From Thermococcus peptonophilus (lineage in GTDB: Archaea; Methanobacteriota_B; Thermococci; Thermococcales; Thermococcaceae), in assembly GCF_001592435.1 (NCBI RefSeq), contig NZ_CP014750.1, forward strand, positions 1,426,001-1,490,000: a stretch of DNA of 64,000 bases, written 5' to 3'. The first letter of the stretch is position 1, and every line of letters begins with the position of its first letter. Shown piece after piece: positions 25,274 through 34,067 of the stretch. The position numbers and the translations under genes are program-made. The notes beneath the pieces were generated by a model. It ran no database searches. It saw only the letters and a list, made by a program, of their open reading frames with translations, and had not been told where the DNA came from.

Positions 25274-26029
25274 ATGTTAGCCGAAGTCCTCACCATCGGC
25301 GATGAGCTTTTGACCGGCCACACCGTTGACAGCAACTCGGCCTTTATAGCTTCCAAGCTGGTGGAAAGGGGCTACTGGGTGAGGAGAATAACAACCGTCG
25401 GAGACGACGTCGAGGAGATAAAGACCGTTATTGGGGAGATACTCGCAAGGAAGCCTGAGGTCCTCGTCATCAGCGGCGGCCTTGGGCCGACTCACGACGA
25501 CGTTACAATGCTGGCAGTTGCGGAGGCCCTTGGCAAAAAGTTAATCCTGTGCGAGGAATGCCTTGAGAAGATAAAGGCCTTCTACGAGAGGCTCTACCGC
25601 GAGGGCTACATAGACGACCCGAGTCTCAACGAGGGGAGGAAGAAGATGGCCTACCTGCCAGAGGGGGCTGAGCCGCTTGAGAACACCGAAGGGGCGGCGC
25701 CCGGGGCTTTCATCGAGCATGAGGGTGTGAAAATCTTCGTGCTTCCCGGAATGCCGAGGGAAATGAAGGCCATGCTTGAGAAAGAAGTTCTTCCAAGACT
25801 TGGAAGAAGGAAGTTCCTCCAGAGAAAGTTTTTGGCCGAGATAACCGACGAGAGCAAGCTGGCTCCCATTCTCAGGGAGGCACTGAAAAAGTTCAAAGTT
25901 AAAATCCACTCCTCTCCCAAAGGCTTCGGGAAGTACATAGGGCTGATAATCTTTGCAGAAGACGAAGGAGAACTGGAGAAAACCGTTGAGTACCTCGAAA
26001 GCAGGGGGATAAAGCTGGAAGAAGCCTGA
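25274..26029 (+). CDS. CinA N-terminal / molybdopterin-binding-domain protein
   Basis: 251 residues, COG1058-type MoCF-biosynthesis fold: VLTIGDELLTGHTVDSNSAF (5-24), ISGGLGPTHDDVTM (about 66-79) and FVLPGMPREMKAML (about 155-168). In bacteria this domain is part of the CinA nicotinamide-nucleotide recycling enzyme; the stand-alone archaeal protein may act as an ADP-ribose or CoA pyrophosphatase or remain unassigned. The start is ATG 25274 after GAGGTGATG, which overlaps the ipk stop. Confidence 0.8.
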   Translation: MLAEVLTIGDELLTGHTVDSNSAFIASKLVERGYWVRRITTVGDDVEEIKTVIGEILARKPEVLVISGGLGPTHDDVTMLAVAEALGKKLILCEECLEKIKAFYERLYREGYIDDPSLNEGRKKMAYLPEGAEPLENTEGAAPGAFIEHEGVKIFVLPGMPREMKAMLEKEVLPRLGRRKFLQRKFLAEITDESKLAPILREALKKFKVKIHSSPKGFGKYIGLIIFAEDEGELEKTVEYLESRGIKLEEA

Positions 26030-26107
26030 CCTCTACCTCTTTTTCTTGAAATCCCTTTCATTGGAAAGGCTATTAACCACTTTTGTCCAGTTGTGTTGGT
26101 GGTCTCG

Positions 26108-26785
26108 ATGAAGAGGATAGGTCTCATCGGCGGAACAACTCCGGAATCAACCGCCTACTACTACCGCAAATACATCGAGATATCGAGGGAGCTCTTCGAG
26201 CCCTACTTCTTCCCGGAGCTCGTCATTTTCTCGATGAACTTCAGGGCCTTCAAGGACAACCCGCGCGGCTGGGAAGGGAGGAAGGAAATGCTGATCGAAG
26301 CAGCTAGGGCACTTGAGAGAGCCGGTGCTGAGGTAATTGGAATCGCCGCCAATACTCCCCACATAGTCTTTCCGGACGTCCAGAAAGCTGTAAATGCCGA
26401 GATGGTCAGCATAATCGAGGCCGTCGCGAACGAAGCTAAGAGGCGCGGCCTTAAGAAGCTCCTCTTGCTCGGAACAAAGACCACGATGGAGATGCCCTTT
26501 TACCGCGAGGCACTTGAAAAGAGGGGCTTTCAGGTTGTAGTTCCGGACGGGGAAGAGCGCGAGAGGGTAAACTCGATAATCTTCAACGAGCTGGCCCTAG
26601 GGAAGATGGAGAGCAAGCCGTACCTCGTTGAGCTGGTTGAAAAGTACGCCCGGGAAGGCGTTGAGGGTGTAATTTTGGGCTGTACTGAGCTCCCGCTGGC
26701 AATAAAGCCCGGCGACGTCGGCATAGAAGTCCTCGACAGCGCGGAGATTCACATGAGGGCGCTCATCGAGAAGGCGATGGAGTGA
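26108..26785 (+). CDS. Aspartate/glutamate racemase-family protein lacking one catalytic Cys
   Basis: 225 residues with the racemase layout: [19 protein letters not shown] at the N-terminus, [10 protein letters not shown] near 80-89 and [13 protein letters not shown] near 184-196. Two-base racemases need a cysteine before NT in the first motif and one in GCTE; here the first is alanine (AANT) and only the second is kept. The reaction may be altered or lost. GGTGGT precedes ATG 26108. Confidence 0.75.
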   Translation: MKRIGLIGGTTPESTAYYYRKYIEISRELFEPYFFPELVIFSMNFRAFKDNPRGWEGRKEMLIEAARALERAGAEVIGIAANTPHIVFPDVQKAVNAEMVSIIEAVANEAKRRGLKKLLLLGTKTTMEMPFYREALEKRGFQVVVPDGEERERVNSIIFNELALGKMESKPYLVELVEKYAREGVEGVILGCTELPLAIKPGDVGIEVLDSAEIHMRALIEKAME

Positions 26786-26832
26786 GCGGAAACTTCTTTA
26801 ACTTCCTTTCCCCTATCCCTTCGGTGGTTGTG

Positions 26833-27954
26833 ATGGGGGAGTTTGATAAGGAGGAACTCACGATCATCAGGAAGTTCGAGCACATAGAGCACTGCCTCAA
26901 GAGGAACGTGCAAGCCCACGTTACCAACGGTTTTGAGGATGTCCACTTCGTCCACATGAGCCTGCCCGAGATTGACAAGGATGAAATCGACCTGAGCGTT
27001 GAGTTCCTTGGGAGGAAGTTCGACTATCCGATTTTCATCGCTGGAATGACCGGCGGAACGAAGGGTTCCCAGCTGGCAGGGAGGATTAACAAGACCCTTG
27101 CCAAAGCCGCCCAGGAGCTCAACATACCGATGGGCGTTGGCAGTCAAAGGGCCATGATAAGGAAGCCCGAGACCTGGGAGAGCTACTACGTTAGGGACGT
27201 TGCTCCCGATGTGTTTCTCGTTGGAAACCTCGGTGCTCCTCAGTTCTCCGAGACAATCAGGGAGCGCTACGGCCTTGAGGAGGCGCTTAAGGCCGTTGAG
27301 ACCATCCAGGCCGATGCCCTGGCAATTCACATGAACCCGCTCCAGGAGAGCGTCCAGCCCGAGGGGGACACCCAGTACAGGGGCGTTTTGAAAGCTCTGG
27401 CAGAGCTGAAGGCCGAGTTCCCGTACCCGATAATCGCAAAGGAGACCGGGGCTGGCGTCTCCATGGAGGTCGCGGTGAGGCTTGAGAGCATCGGTATTGA
27501 TGCCATTGATGTGGGCGGCCTCGGCGGAACGAGCTGGAGCGGTGTGGAATACTACCGCGCAAAGGACGAGATTGGAAGGGATTTGGCACTCCGCTTCTGG
27601 GACTGGGGCATAAAGACGGCCATCAGCGTTGCAGAAGTAAGGTACGCCACAGAGCTCCCGATAATAGCCACCGGCGGGATGAGGGACGGCATAGCGATGG
27701 CGAAGGCTTTAGCGATGGGAGCCACCTTCGCGGGTGTTGCTCTACCTCTCCTCAAGCCAGCCGTCAAGGGCGACGTTGAGGGCGTCATAAAAATCCTCAG
27801 GCGCTACATAGAGGAGATAAGAAACGCCATGTTCCTCGTCGGGGCCAGAAACGTCGAGGAGCTGAGGAAGGTTCCGCTCGTGATAACCGGCTTCACAAGG
27901 GAGTGGCTGGAGCAGAGGATTGACCTGCCCTCTTACTTGAGGAACAGGGGGTGA
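26833..27954 (+). CDS. fni: Type 2 isopentenyl-diphosphate isomerase
   Basis: 373 residues, FMN-dependent enzyme interconverting IPP and DMAPP. TIM-barrel motifs: [10 protein letters not shown] (flavin site), [28 protein letters not shown] (substrate and Mg site), [22 protein letters not shown] and [21 protein letters not shown] (phosphate loops). The start is ATG 26833 after GGTGGTTG; earlier in-frame codons would read through the upstream intergenic sequence. Confidence 0.95.
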   Translation: MGEFDKEELTIIRKFEHIEHCLKRNVQAHVTNGFEDVHFVHMSLPEIDKDEIDLSVEFLGRKFDYPIFIAGMTGGTKGSQLAGRINKTLAKAAQELNIPMGVGSQRAMIRKPETWESYYVRDVAPDVFLVGNLGAPQFSETIRERYGLEEALKAVETIQADALAIHMNPLQESVQPEGDTQYRGVLKALAELKAEFPYPIIAKETGAGVSMEVAVRLESIGIDAIDVGGLGGTSWSGVEYYRAKDEIGRDLALRFWDWGIKTAISVAEVRYATELPIIATGGMRDGIAMAKALAMGATFAGVALPLLKPAVKGDVEGVIKILRRYIEEIRNAMFLVGARNVEELRKVPLVITGFTREWLEQRIDLPSYLRNRG

Positions 27955-27960
27955 TATTTG

Positions 27961-28101
27961 TTGGGGATTTCACTTGTCGAAGTTTCTCAAGTTATCATTG
28001 CTATAGTAGCTGCATATGGAGTGTACGAAAGAATAAGAAAGTCCCCTGGAATAATATTTGGTAAGTCGATATCTGATTTTTATGTACAAATTTTTGGATG
28101 A
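27961..28101 (+). CDS. Short membrane-anchored protein in AT-rich insert
   Basis: 46 residues from TTG 27961, 5 nt after GGGGGTGAT and directly behind fni. One hydrophobic segment (ISLVEVSQVIIAIVAAYGVY) is followed by basic residues (ERIRKS). It overlaps the next reading frame by 20 nt. No family recognised. Base composition is far more AT-rich than the flanking fni and RNase J genes. Confidence 0.45.
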   Translation: MGISLVEVSQVIIAIVAAYGVYERIRKSPGIIFGKSISDFYVQIFG

Positions 28102-28846
28102 TATTGAAAGAGAATCAGAAAACATGCTCCTAGGAAGACCCAAGAGTCGTGAAAGACTTGTCTTAATTATAATCCCAGCAATAAGTTTTGTTTTTGTATA
28201 CTGGATGATCAAGACCATGATTTTTAGTTTGGTACCTAATGAAAAAGATATCTTGGATGCCCTTTTTGTAAATAACAACGGTGAAAACGGCATGGCTTTT
28301 CTTATGTATTTAAGTATGGCCCTATTTATGTCTTGGTTCTTTGGAAAAGGCATTATAGGGGATATTACTTTGAGACTTTCTCCACAAAAGTTATTGTCAT
28401 TTCTGGACAGGGCTATAATAGCATTCTTTGATAGTTTGATAGCATGGCTTGCTATATCAATAAGTATTGTAGCTTTTTTATACGCCATAGGGCAATACGT
28501 TTTATACCAGCAAGGGCAGATATCTAATCAAGGCTATCCTATAAGTGTGTTGTTGTTTTTAGTTTTATTTTTGGGCTATATTCTGATGTCATATTCCAGT
28601 CATAAAAAGCGTCTTATGGTAAAGCTAAAATATATTCTCGCATTATCAGGAGAAGCTAAGCTTCCTAGGGTTAAGCTAACATTAAAAAATGGCCAAATCC
28701 TTAAGGGTTTCTTAGTTCCGTTCTATTCTGACAAAAATGTTGTAGTTATAGTCTCCCTAGAAAACAATAGCATCAAAGTTAACAGAGTTCTGAAATATAT
28801 CCCCTGGGATGAAATTTCGATATTTGAACTAACTGATGAGACTTAA
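28082..28846 (+). CDS. Multi-pass membrane protein, AT-rich, probably acquired
   Basis: About 254 residues from ATG 28082 (MYKFLDDIERES); an in-frame start at 28058 is possible. Four likely membrane helices (for example LVLIIIPAISFVFVYWMIKT, IAWLAISISIVAFLYAIGQY, VLLFLVLFLGYILM), then a soluble tail of about 85 residues with beta strands (VKLTLKNGQILKGFLVP, VVVIVSLENNSIKVN). Codon usage favours A/T strongly, unlike its neighbours. Function unknown. It could form a two-gene unit with the preceding short protein. Confidence 0.6.
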   Translation: MYKFLDDIERESENMLLGRPKSRERLVLIIIPAISFVFVYWMIKTMIFSLVPNEKDILDALFVNNNGENGMAFLMYLSMALFMSWFFGKGIIGDITLRLSPQKLLSFLDRAIIAFFDSLIAWLAISISIVAFLYAIGQYVLYQQGQISNQGYPISVLLFLVLFLGYILMSYSSHKKRLMVKLKYILALSGEAKLPRVKLTLKNGQILKGFLVPFYSDKNVVVIVSLENNSIKVNRVLKYIPWDEISIFELTDET

Positions 28847-28854
28847 TGCACACC

Positions 28855-28862
28855 TTTTTAAA
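28855..28862 (+). promoter_or_regulatory. TATA box for RNase J
   Basis: TTTTTAAA lies 72-79 nt before the RNase J ATG, so transcription should begin near 28885 and place the following hairpin at the very 5' end of the mRNA. Confidence 0.5.
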
Positions 28863-28889
28863 CCCATGACAACAACTATGAGCAACGCA

Positions 28890-28917
28890 GCCCCACGCCT
28901 CGAGAGAGGCCTGGGGC
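28890..28917 (+). promoter_or_regulatory. GNRA-capped hairpin in the RNase J leader
   Basis: GCCCCACGCCTC (28890-28901) pairs with GAGGCCTGGGGC (28906-28917) with one mismatch in 12, closed by the loop GAGA, a GNRA tetraloop on a C-G pair. It ends just before the GGAGGAGGAT ribosome site. The position suggests protection of the 5' end, translational control or autoregulation. Confidence 0.6.
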
Positions 28918-28933
28918 AGGAGGAGGATTAGGC

Positions 28934-30268
28934 ATGATTAGAGTTTACACAATCAGCGGCTACGAGGAAGTCGGTAAGAACATGACCGCCGTCGGCTATT
29001 CTGACGGCAGGAAAGAGGAAGTTGTTATAATTGACATGGGCATAAGGCTCGACCGCGTTCTCATCCACGAGGACGTTAACATCCAGCAGTTTCCAACGAA
29101 GGAGCTCCAGAGGCTCGGCGCAATACCCGATGATTCAATTCTGAGAAACAAGAAGGTCGTGGCGATAACGTTCACCCACGGCCACCTCGACCACATTGGA
29201 GCGGTCGGGAAAATAGCACCGCACTATCCGGACGTTCCGATATACGGCACACCCTACACGATAAAGCTGGCCAAGAGTGAGGTCAAGAGCGAGCAGTACT
29301 TCGAGGTCAAGAACCCGATGTATGAAACTGAGTTCGGCGAGATAGTCCAGGTGAGCGAGAACCTGGCGATAGAGTTCGTGAGGACAACTCACTCGATACC
29401 TCAGGCGGCGATGGTGGTTGTCCACACTCCTGAGGGGGCAGTTGTCCATACCGGCGACTTTAAATTTGACAATAACAACCCGCTCGGAGAGAGACCAGAC
29501 TACAAGCGCCTAAAAGAGCTCGGCAAGGAGGGCGTTAAGGTTCTTATAGCTGAATCTACCCGCGTTGCCGAGCCAACCAAGACGCCGAGTGAGGCAGTTG
29601 CCCAGATGCTTTTGGAAGACTTCTTCCTCTACGAGGGAATGGACGAGAAAGGATTGATAGCGACCACATTTGCCAGCCATATAGCCCGTCTCCAGGAGCT
29701 CATCTGGATAGCAAACAAGATGGGCAGGCAGGCCGTCTTCGTTGGCAGGTCTCTGGCGAAGTACACCGGAATAGCCAAACAGCTCGGCCTGATAAAGATG
29801 AAGGGAGCGAGAGCAGTCAGAAGCCCGAACGCCATAAAGAAAGTCCTCGCCGAGGTATCGGGGGCGAGGGAGGACTACCTCCTCGTTGTTACGGGTCATC
29901 AGGGTGAGCCGGGGGCTGTCCTCACGAGGATGGCGAACGGCGAGCTCTACGACATAGGAAAGCAGGACACAGTTGTCTTCTCAGCAGGGACCATACCGAA
30001 CCCTCTCAACAGGGCACAGCGCTACGTCCTTGAGACAAAACTCAAGATGAAGGGCGTCCGGATGATAAAGGACCTCCACGTCTCTGGACACGCGAGCAGG
30101 GAAGACCACCGCTATCTCCTCAGGATGCTCAACCCAGAGAACATCGTCCCAGCGCACGGCGAGTTCAGGATGCTCACTCACTACGCCGAGCTTGCCGAGG
30201 AAGAAGGCTACCTGATAGGCAGGGACGTCTTCGTGTCGAGGAACGGGTACACGGTTGAGATTGAGTGA
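28934..30268 (+). CDS. rnj: Ribonuclease J (archaeal beta-CASP 5'-3' exonuclease)
   Basis: 444 residues, metallo-beta-lactamase/beta-CASP family, predicted processive 5'-3' RNA exonuclease. Zinc site FTHGHLDHIGA (about 77-87), HSIPQA and HTGDFKFD; beta-CASP motifs around STRVAEPT, ATTFASHIARLQE and VTGHQGEPGAVLTRM; final histidines in DLHVSGHASREDH and IVPAHGEFRML. No KH domains, unlike FttA at 56071. Its mRNA leader carries a stable hairpin. Confidence 0.93.
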   Translation: MIRVYTISGYEEVGKNMTAVGYSDGRKEEVVIIDMGIRLDRVLIHEDVNIQQFPTKELQRLGAIPDDSILRNKKVVAITFTHGHLDHIGAVGKIAPHYPDVPIYGTPYTIKLAKSEVKSEQYFEVKNPMYETEFGEIVQVSENLAIEFVRTTHSIPQAAMVVVHTPEGAVVHTGDFKFDNNNPLGERPDYKRLKELGKEGVKVLIAESTRVAEPTKTPSEAVAQMLLEDFFLYEGMDEKGLIATTFASHIARLQELIWIANKMGRQAVFVGRSLAKYTGIAKQLGLIKMKGARAVRSPNAIKKVLAEVSGAREDYLLVVTGHQGEPGAVLTRMANGELYDIGKQDTVVFSAGTIPNPLNRAQRYVLETKLKMKGVRMIKDLHVSGHASREDHRYLLRMLNPENIVPAHGEFRMLTHYAELAEEEGYLIGRDVFVSRNGYTVEIE

Positions 30269-30337
30269 GGGTAAAACTGATAAAGGATTCCTCCTCTCTT
30301 TTTTCAGCTTCACTTTCATTGCTCACGGGGTGGTATC

Positions 30338-31369
30338 ATGGGAAAGTACGATGAGCTGTTCGCAAGGATTAAGGAAAAGGCAAGGGATGTTGATAGGGTC
30401 ATCCTTGAACTTGTGCCGGAAAAGGAGCCGCTTGAGCTTTACAGGGCCGCGAGGCACTATCCCCTCGCAGGAGGAAAGCGCGTTAGGCCCTTCGTTGTTC
30501 TCCGTGCTGCAGAGGCAGTGGGCGGCGACCCTGAGAAGGCCCTTTATCCAGCCGCTTCCGTCGAGTTCATTCACAACTACTCCCTCGTCCACGACGACAT
30601 AATGGACATGGACGAACTCAGACGGGGCAGGCCGACCGTCCACAAGCTCTGGGGAGTGAACATGGCTATTTTAGCTGGAGATCTCCTCTTCAGCAAGGCC
30701 TTCGAGGCGATAGCGAAGGCTGATGTTCCGGCCGAGAAGAAGGCGAGGATTCTGGATGTCCTCGTCAGGACTTCGAACATGCTCTGTGAAGGTCAGGCCC
30801 TCGACATAGAGTTTGAGACGAGGGAAGAGGTCACTGTCGAGGAGTATCTAAAGATGATAAGCGGCAAGACCGGGGCGCTCTTCCAGGGTTCGGCCGAGAT
30901 AGGGGCCATAGTGGGAACCGACAACGAGGAGTACATCCAGGCCCTCTCAAAGTGGGGCATGAACGTCGGAATAGCCTTCCAGATATGGGACGACGTCCTC
31001 GATCTGATTGCCGACGAGGAGAAGCTCGGAAAGCCCGTCGGGAGCGACATAAGGAAAGGTAAGAAGACGCTTATAGTCAGCCACTTCTTCGAGCACGCGA
31101 GTGAGGAGGACAAGGTCGAGTTTATGAAAGTCTTCGGCAAGTATGCAGGCGACGCCAAGGGCGACGCGCTCATACACGACGAGAACGTTAAGGAGGAGGT
31201 CGCGAAGGCCATCGAGCTTCTCAAGAAGTACGGCAGCATAGACTACGCGGCAAACTACGCCAAGAACCTCATCAGGGAAGCGAACGAGGCCCTCAAGGTC
31301 CTCCCCGAGAGCGAAGCCAGGAAAGACCTTGAGCTTCTCGCGGAGTTCCTCGTCGAGAGGGAGTTCTGA
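30338..31369 (+). CDS. idsA: Short-chain prenyl diphosphate synthase (FPP/GGPP)
   Basis: 343 residues, trans-isoprenyl diphosphate synthase making C15/C20 chains for archaeol lipids. First aspartate-rich motif DDIMD at 86-90, with Tyr81 five residues upstream, the position that sets product length in T. kodakarensis IdsA; second motif DDVLD near 213. GGKRVRPF (45-52) and GKPVGSDIRKGKKTL bind diphosphate. GGGGTGGTATC precedes the ATG. Last member of the isoprenoid group. Confidence 0.94.
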   Translation: MGKYDELFARIKEKARDVDRVILELVPEKEPLELYRAARHYPLAGGKRVRPFVVLRAAEAVGGDPEKALYPAASVEFIHNYSLVHDDIMDMDELRRGRPTVHKLWGVNMAILAGDLLFSKAFEAIAKADVPAEKKARILDVLVRTSNMLCEGQALDIEFETREEVTVEEYLKMISGKTGALFQGSAEIGAIVGTDNEEYIQALSKWGMNVGIAFQIWDDVLDLIADEEKLGKPVGSDIRKGKKTLIVSHFFEHASEEDKVEFMKVFGKYAGDAKGDALIHDENVKEEVAKAIELLKKYGSIDYAANYAKNLIREANEALKVLPESEARKDLELLAEFLVEREF

Positions 31370-31426
31370 GCTTCACCTTCTTCCCCTTTCTGTTCTCCTA
31401 GAGTGTCCCTTCCCGTGCGCTAAACC

Positions 31427-31434
31427 CTTAAATA
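31427..31434 (+). promoter_or_regulatory. TATA box for the M20 peptidase gene
   Basis: CTTAAATA lies 33-40 nt before ATG 31467, giving a leader of about 8-10 nt. Confidence 0.45.
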
Positions 31435-31466
31435 CCATTTCGACGTTTATCTTAACGGTGGTCTAG

Positions 31467-32786
31467 ATGGACGTTCTAGAACTTCTCTCAAGCCTTGTGT
31501 CCTTTGAGACTGTGAACGACCCGGCCAGGGGGATAAGACCTTCCAAGGACTGCCCGGCCTTCATAAGGGATACGCTCGCATCGTGGGGGATAGAGAGCGA
31601 GCTGATCGAGCGCGACGGCTACTACGCGGTCTACGGTGAGATAGGGGAAGGAAAGCCGAAGCTCCTTTTCATGGCCCACTTCGACGTCGTGCCCGTAAAC
31701 AGGGAGGAGTGGGAAACCGATCCCTTCAAGCTTACAGTAAAAGGAGACCGCGCCTACGGCAGGGGGAGCGCCGACGATAAGGGCAACGTTGCTTCCATAA
31801 TGCTCGCGCTGAAGGAACTCTCGAAGGAGAAGCTTAACGGAAAGGTTCTCTTTGCATTCACTGGCGATGAAGAAATCGGCGGCAGGATGGCCATGCATCT
31901 AGCCGAAAAGCTCGCCCAAGAGAGAAAACTTCCCGAGTACATGGTAAACGCTGACGGGATTGGAATGAAGCCGATAATCAGGAGGAGGAAGGGCTTCGGT
32001 GTGACCGTTCGCGTTTCCGCAGAGAAAGCAATGGTTAAAGGTACTGTTAAGCGCGAGACCTTCAGGATAAGGACGCCCGTGCTGGAGACGAGGCACGCAG
32101 CGTACTTCCTGCCCGGCGTTGATACTCACCCGCTCATAGCGGCCTCGCACTTCCTCAGGAGCAGAGAGGCTTTTGCTGTTTCGCTCGAGGGGAAGTTCCT
32201 CAAGGGCAACGTCGTGCCGGGTGAAGTGACCCTTACGTACGTTTCTTCCGGTGAGGGTGAAGAGGTGGAGGTTGACCTTGGCCTCACGAGGCTCCTCAAG
32301 GCTGTGGTTCCCTTCGTGAGGGCTCCGATAAAAGCGGAGAAGTACAGTGACTACGGAGTCTCGATCACGCCCAACCTGTACTCTATCGAAGACGGGAAGC
32401 ATGTCCTCAAGTTTGACGTGAGGGCTATGAGCCGTTCAAAGGACGAAATTGAGTGTGCGATGAAAGAGATAGCCGAGTTCAACCTTCCAGAGGCAGAGGT
32501 TGAGGTTGCTACCAATGAGAAGGCGGGCTACCTCTTCACCCACCCGGAGGAAAAGATCGTCAGAGTAACTCTGGGGGTCCTTAAGGAGCTCGGCGAGAAG
32601 GCGGAGCCCGTTGAAGGGCCAGGAGCGGCCGACTCAAGGTTCTTCACGCCCTATGGAGTGAAGGCGATAGACTTCGGGCCAAGGGGAGGCAACATCCACG
32701 GCCCGAACGAGTATGTTGAGATAAACTCGCTCCGCAAAATGCCGGCGCTTTACGCTGAGCTGGCGAGGAGGCTGGTGAGGGAGTAG
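31467..32786 (+). CDS. M20-family (ArgE/DapE-like) metallopeptidase
   Basis: 439 residues, dinuclear zinc amidohydrolase. Metal and catalytic motifs: LLFMAHFDVVP (about 65-75), YGRGSADDKGNVASIM (about 99-114), AFTGDEEIGGRM with the general-base Glu pair (about 135-146) and the terminal histidine in GGNIHGPNEYVEI. A lid/dimerisation domain lies between. Substrate cannot be fixed; succinyl-diaminopimelate or acetylornithine deacylases and di-/carboxypeptidases share this pattern. Stand-alone transcription unit. Confidence 0.85.
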   Translation: MDVLELLSSLVSFETVNDPARGIRPSKDCPAFIRDTLASWGIESELIERDGYYAVYGEIGEGKPKLLFMAHFDVVPVNREEWETDPFKLTVKGDRAYGRGSADDKGNVASIMLALKELSKEKLNGKVLFAFTGDEEIGGRMAMHLAEKLAQERKLPEYMVNADGIGMKPIIRRRKGFGVTVRVSAEKAMVKGTVKRETFRIRTPVLETRHAAYFLPGVDTHPLIAASHFLRSREAFAVSLEGKFLKGNVVPGEVTLTYVSSGEGEEVEVDLGLTRLLKAVVPFVRAPIKAEKYSDYGVSITPNLYSIEDGKHVLKFDVRAMSRSKDEIECAMKEIAEFNLPEAEVEVATNEKAGYLFTHPEEKIVRVTLGVLKELGEKAEPVEGPGAADSRFFTPYGVKAIDFGPRGGNIHGPNEYVEINSLRKMPALYAELARRLVRE

Positions 32787-33114
32787 TTTGATCTTTCTCC
32801 CTTTTATTGAAATTCCTGAGTCAAAGACGTGATAGTTTTCCTCTCTGGTGCTCTTTTTCTGCTCACTTTCCAAACAGTCAATTTATCCTTGTGAGCTCTG
32901 ATTTTTTTATTTTCTCTTTTGCTCAAGTTCTGATAGCTGTTGAACTCGTTTTTTCAGGGAAGGTTAGATTATATTAAAAAACTTGGAATAGTAATATTTA
33001 TAAGGGTGCGCACTATAAAGCGTTGAAAATGCTAAATTGCAACAGTAATAGGTACAAAGAAACAAAAGAGGAGAAGTGAGAGTTGTTTTAAAAACAAGAG
33101 ATAAGGTGGTGAAG
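32787..33114. other. AT-rich intergenic region, no gene seen
   Basis: 328 bp between the M20 gene and a small membrane gene. It holds a TATA-like ATATTTATAAGG near 32995 and a second TTTTAAAA near 33083, either of which could serve the downstream gene. Strongly T-rich tracts follow the M20 stop and may terminate transcription. I see no coding signal or repeat. Confidence 0.5.
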
Positions 33115-33468
33115 ATGAAAAAACACTTATTTAAGGCTCTATTTACCTTTTTTGAAGATATGCTTCTCATTTATTTTTTAGGGGCTATAGCGGGTGTAGT
33201 AATATATCCTTTAATCAGTCTTCTAGCATGGACTAGGGGGAACTCCCTAGAGCTCGCATTCTCCATTGCTATTGCATTGTGGGGAGTCTCGATATTCCAG
33301 CGTGGAACTCTGTCGGTTCTGGACGGTAAATTACCGAGGTTTGCTGTTCAAGTTCTGGTCATTGCAGTCCCCATCATGTTTATTCCTGGCTATTGGTCAG
33401 TTGCGAGCCTTCTAGTGGGACTCTTGGGAGGTTACGCGGAGTACCAAAATAAAAGAGGTCGTAAATAA
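33115..33468 (+). CDS. Small multi-pass membrane protein
   Basis: 117 residues with three or four membrane helices (MLLIYFLGAIAGVVIYPLIS, LELAFSIAIALWGVSIF, VQVLVIAVPIMFIPGYW, SVASLLVGLLGGYA) and a basic tail. No family recognised. ATG 33115 follows AGGTGGTGA. It is AT-rich relative to leuS and the M20 gene and forms a pair with the next gene 26 nt downstream. Confidence 0.65.
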   Translation: MKKHLFKALFTFFEDMLLIYFLGAIAGVVIYPLISLLAWTRGNSLELAFSIAIALWGVSIFQRGTLSVLDGKLPRFAVQVLVIAVPIMFIPGYWSVASLLVGLLGGYAEYQNKRGRK

Positions 33469-33494
33469 GCGATATAAATTATCCGGGTGATATC

Positions 33495-34052
33495 ATGAAG
33501 TTCAGAGTGAGAGGTATCTTCTATCTTTTCATAATTTTCCTCTTGGTTGTTCAGGTAGGGGTAACCACTCACGAAAACGGGAAGCTGAAAAGAGAACAAG
33601 AGGGCATAAAGGAGAACCTCATTACTTCTCAGCTTACCCATGAAATCTTCGAGGTCAGACATCATGCAAAACTCATCAAAAGGCTCATGGGGCACCATTC
33701 AGATAATGAATCAAAACTCGCCCTGCTTATTGAGTTAAACAACACGAAATACTCCCTCTCAAAGCTGGAAATGAATACAGAGTACCTAGGAGCTTGGCTA
33801 GGATACGAAGATAAGACTCTGACCCCTTCTGGTGGCGATTGCCTGAAGGTTCTTGAAGTGATGTACTCCGATATCCAAAGTGGGGGCATGACTGACAAAG
33901 ATGTATCTCTCGTCAGTAGGAGCATTGATGTGATCATGAACTTCACCTATGTTTATCCACCAACCTACGAGAACATCGTGAGCGGGCTGAATGAAATGAA
34001 CAGAGAGTGCAGAGAACTGCTCCTGGAGGCAGACAAGACAGAGGAAAAATAA
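33495..34052 (+). CDS. Membrane-anchored extracytoplasmic helical protein
   Basis: 185 residues. An N-terminal basic start (MKFRVR) and one hydrophobic segment (GIFYLFIIFLLVVQVGV) suggest a signal anchor, followed by a charged, mostly helical domain with two cysteines (SGGDCLKVLEV and NRECRELLLE) that could form a disulfide outside the cell. Family unknown. GGTGATATC precedes the ATG. Convergent with leuS, 15 nt apart. Confidence 0.6.
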   Translation: MKFRVRGIFYLFIIFLLVVQVGVTTHENGKLKREQEGIKENLITSQLTHEIFEVRHHAKLIKRLMGHHSDNESKLALLIELNNTKYSLSKLEMNTEYLGAWLGYEDKTLTPSGGDCLKVLEVMYSDIQSGGMTDKDVSLVSRSIDVIMNFTYVYPPTYENIVSGLNEMNRECRELLLEADKTEEK

Positions 34053-34067
34053 AGGAGAGAAAAACCC

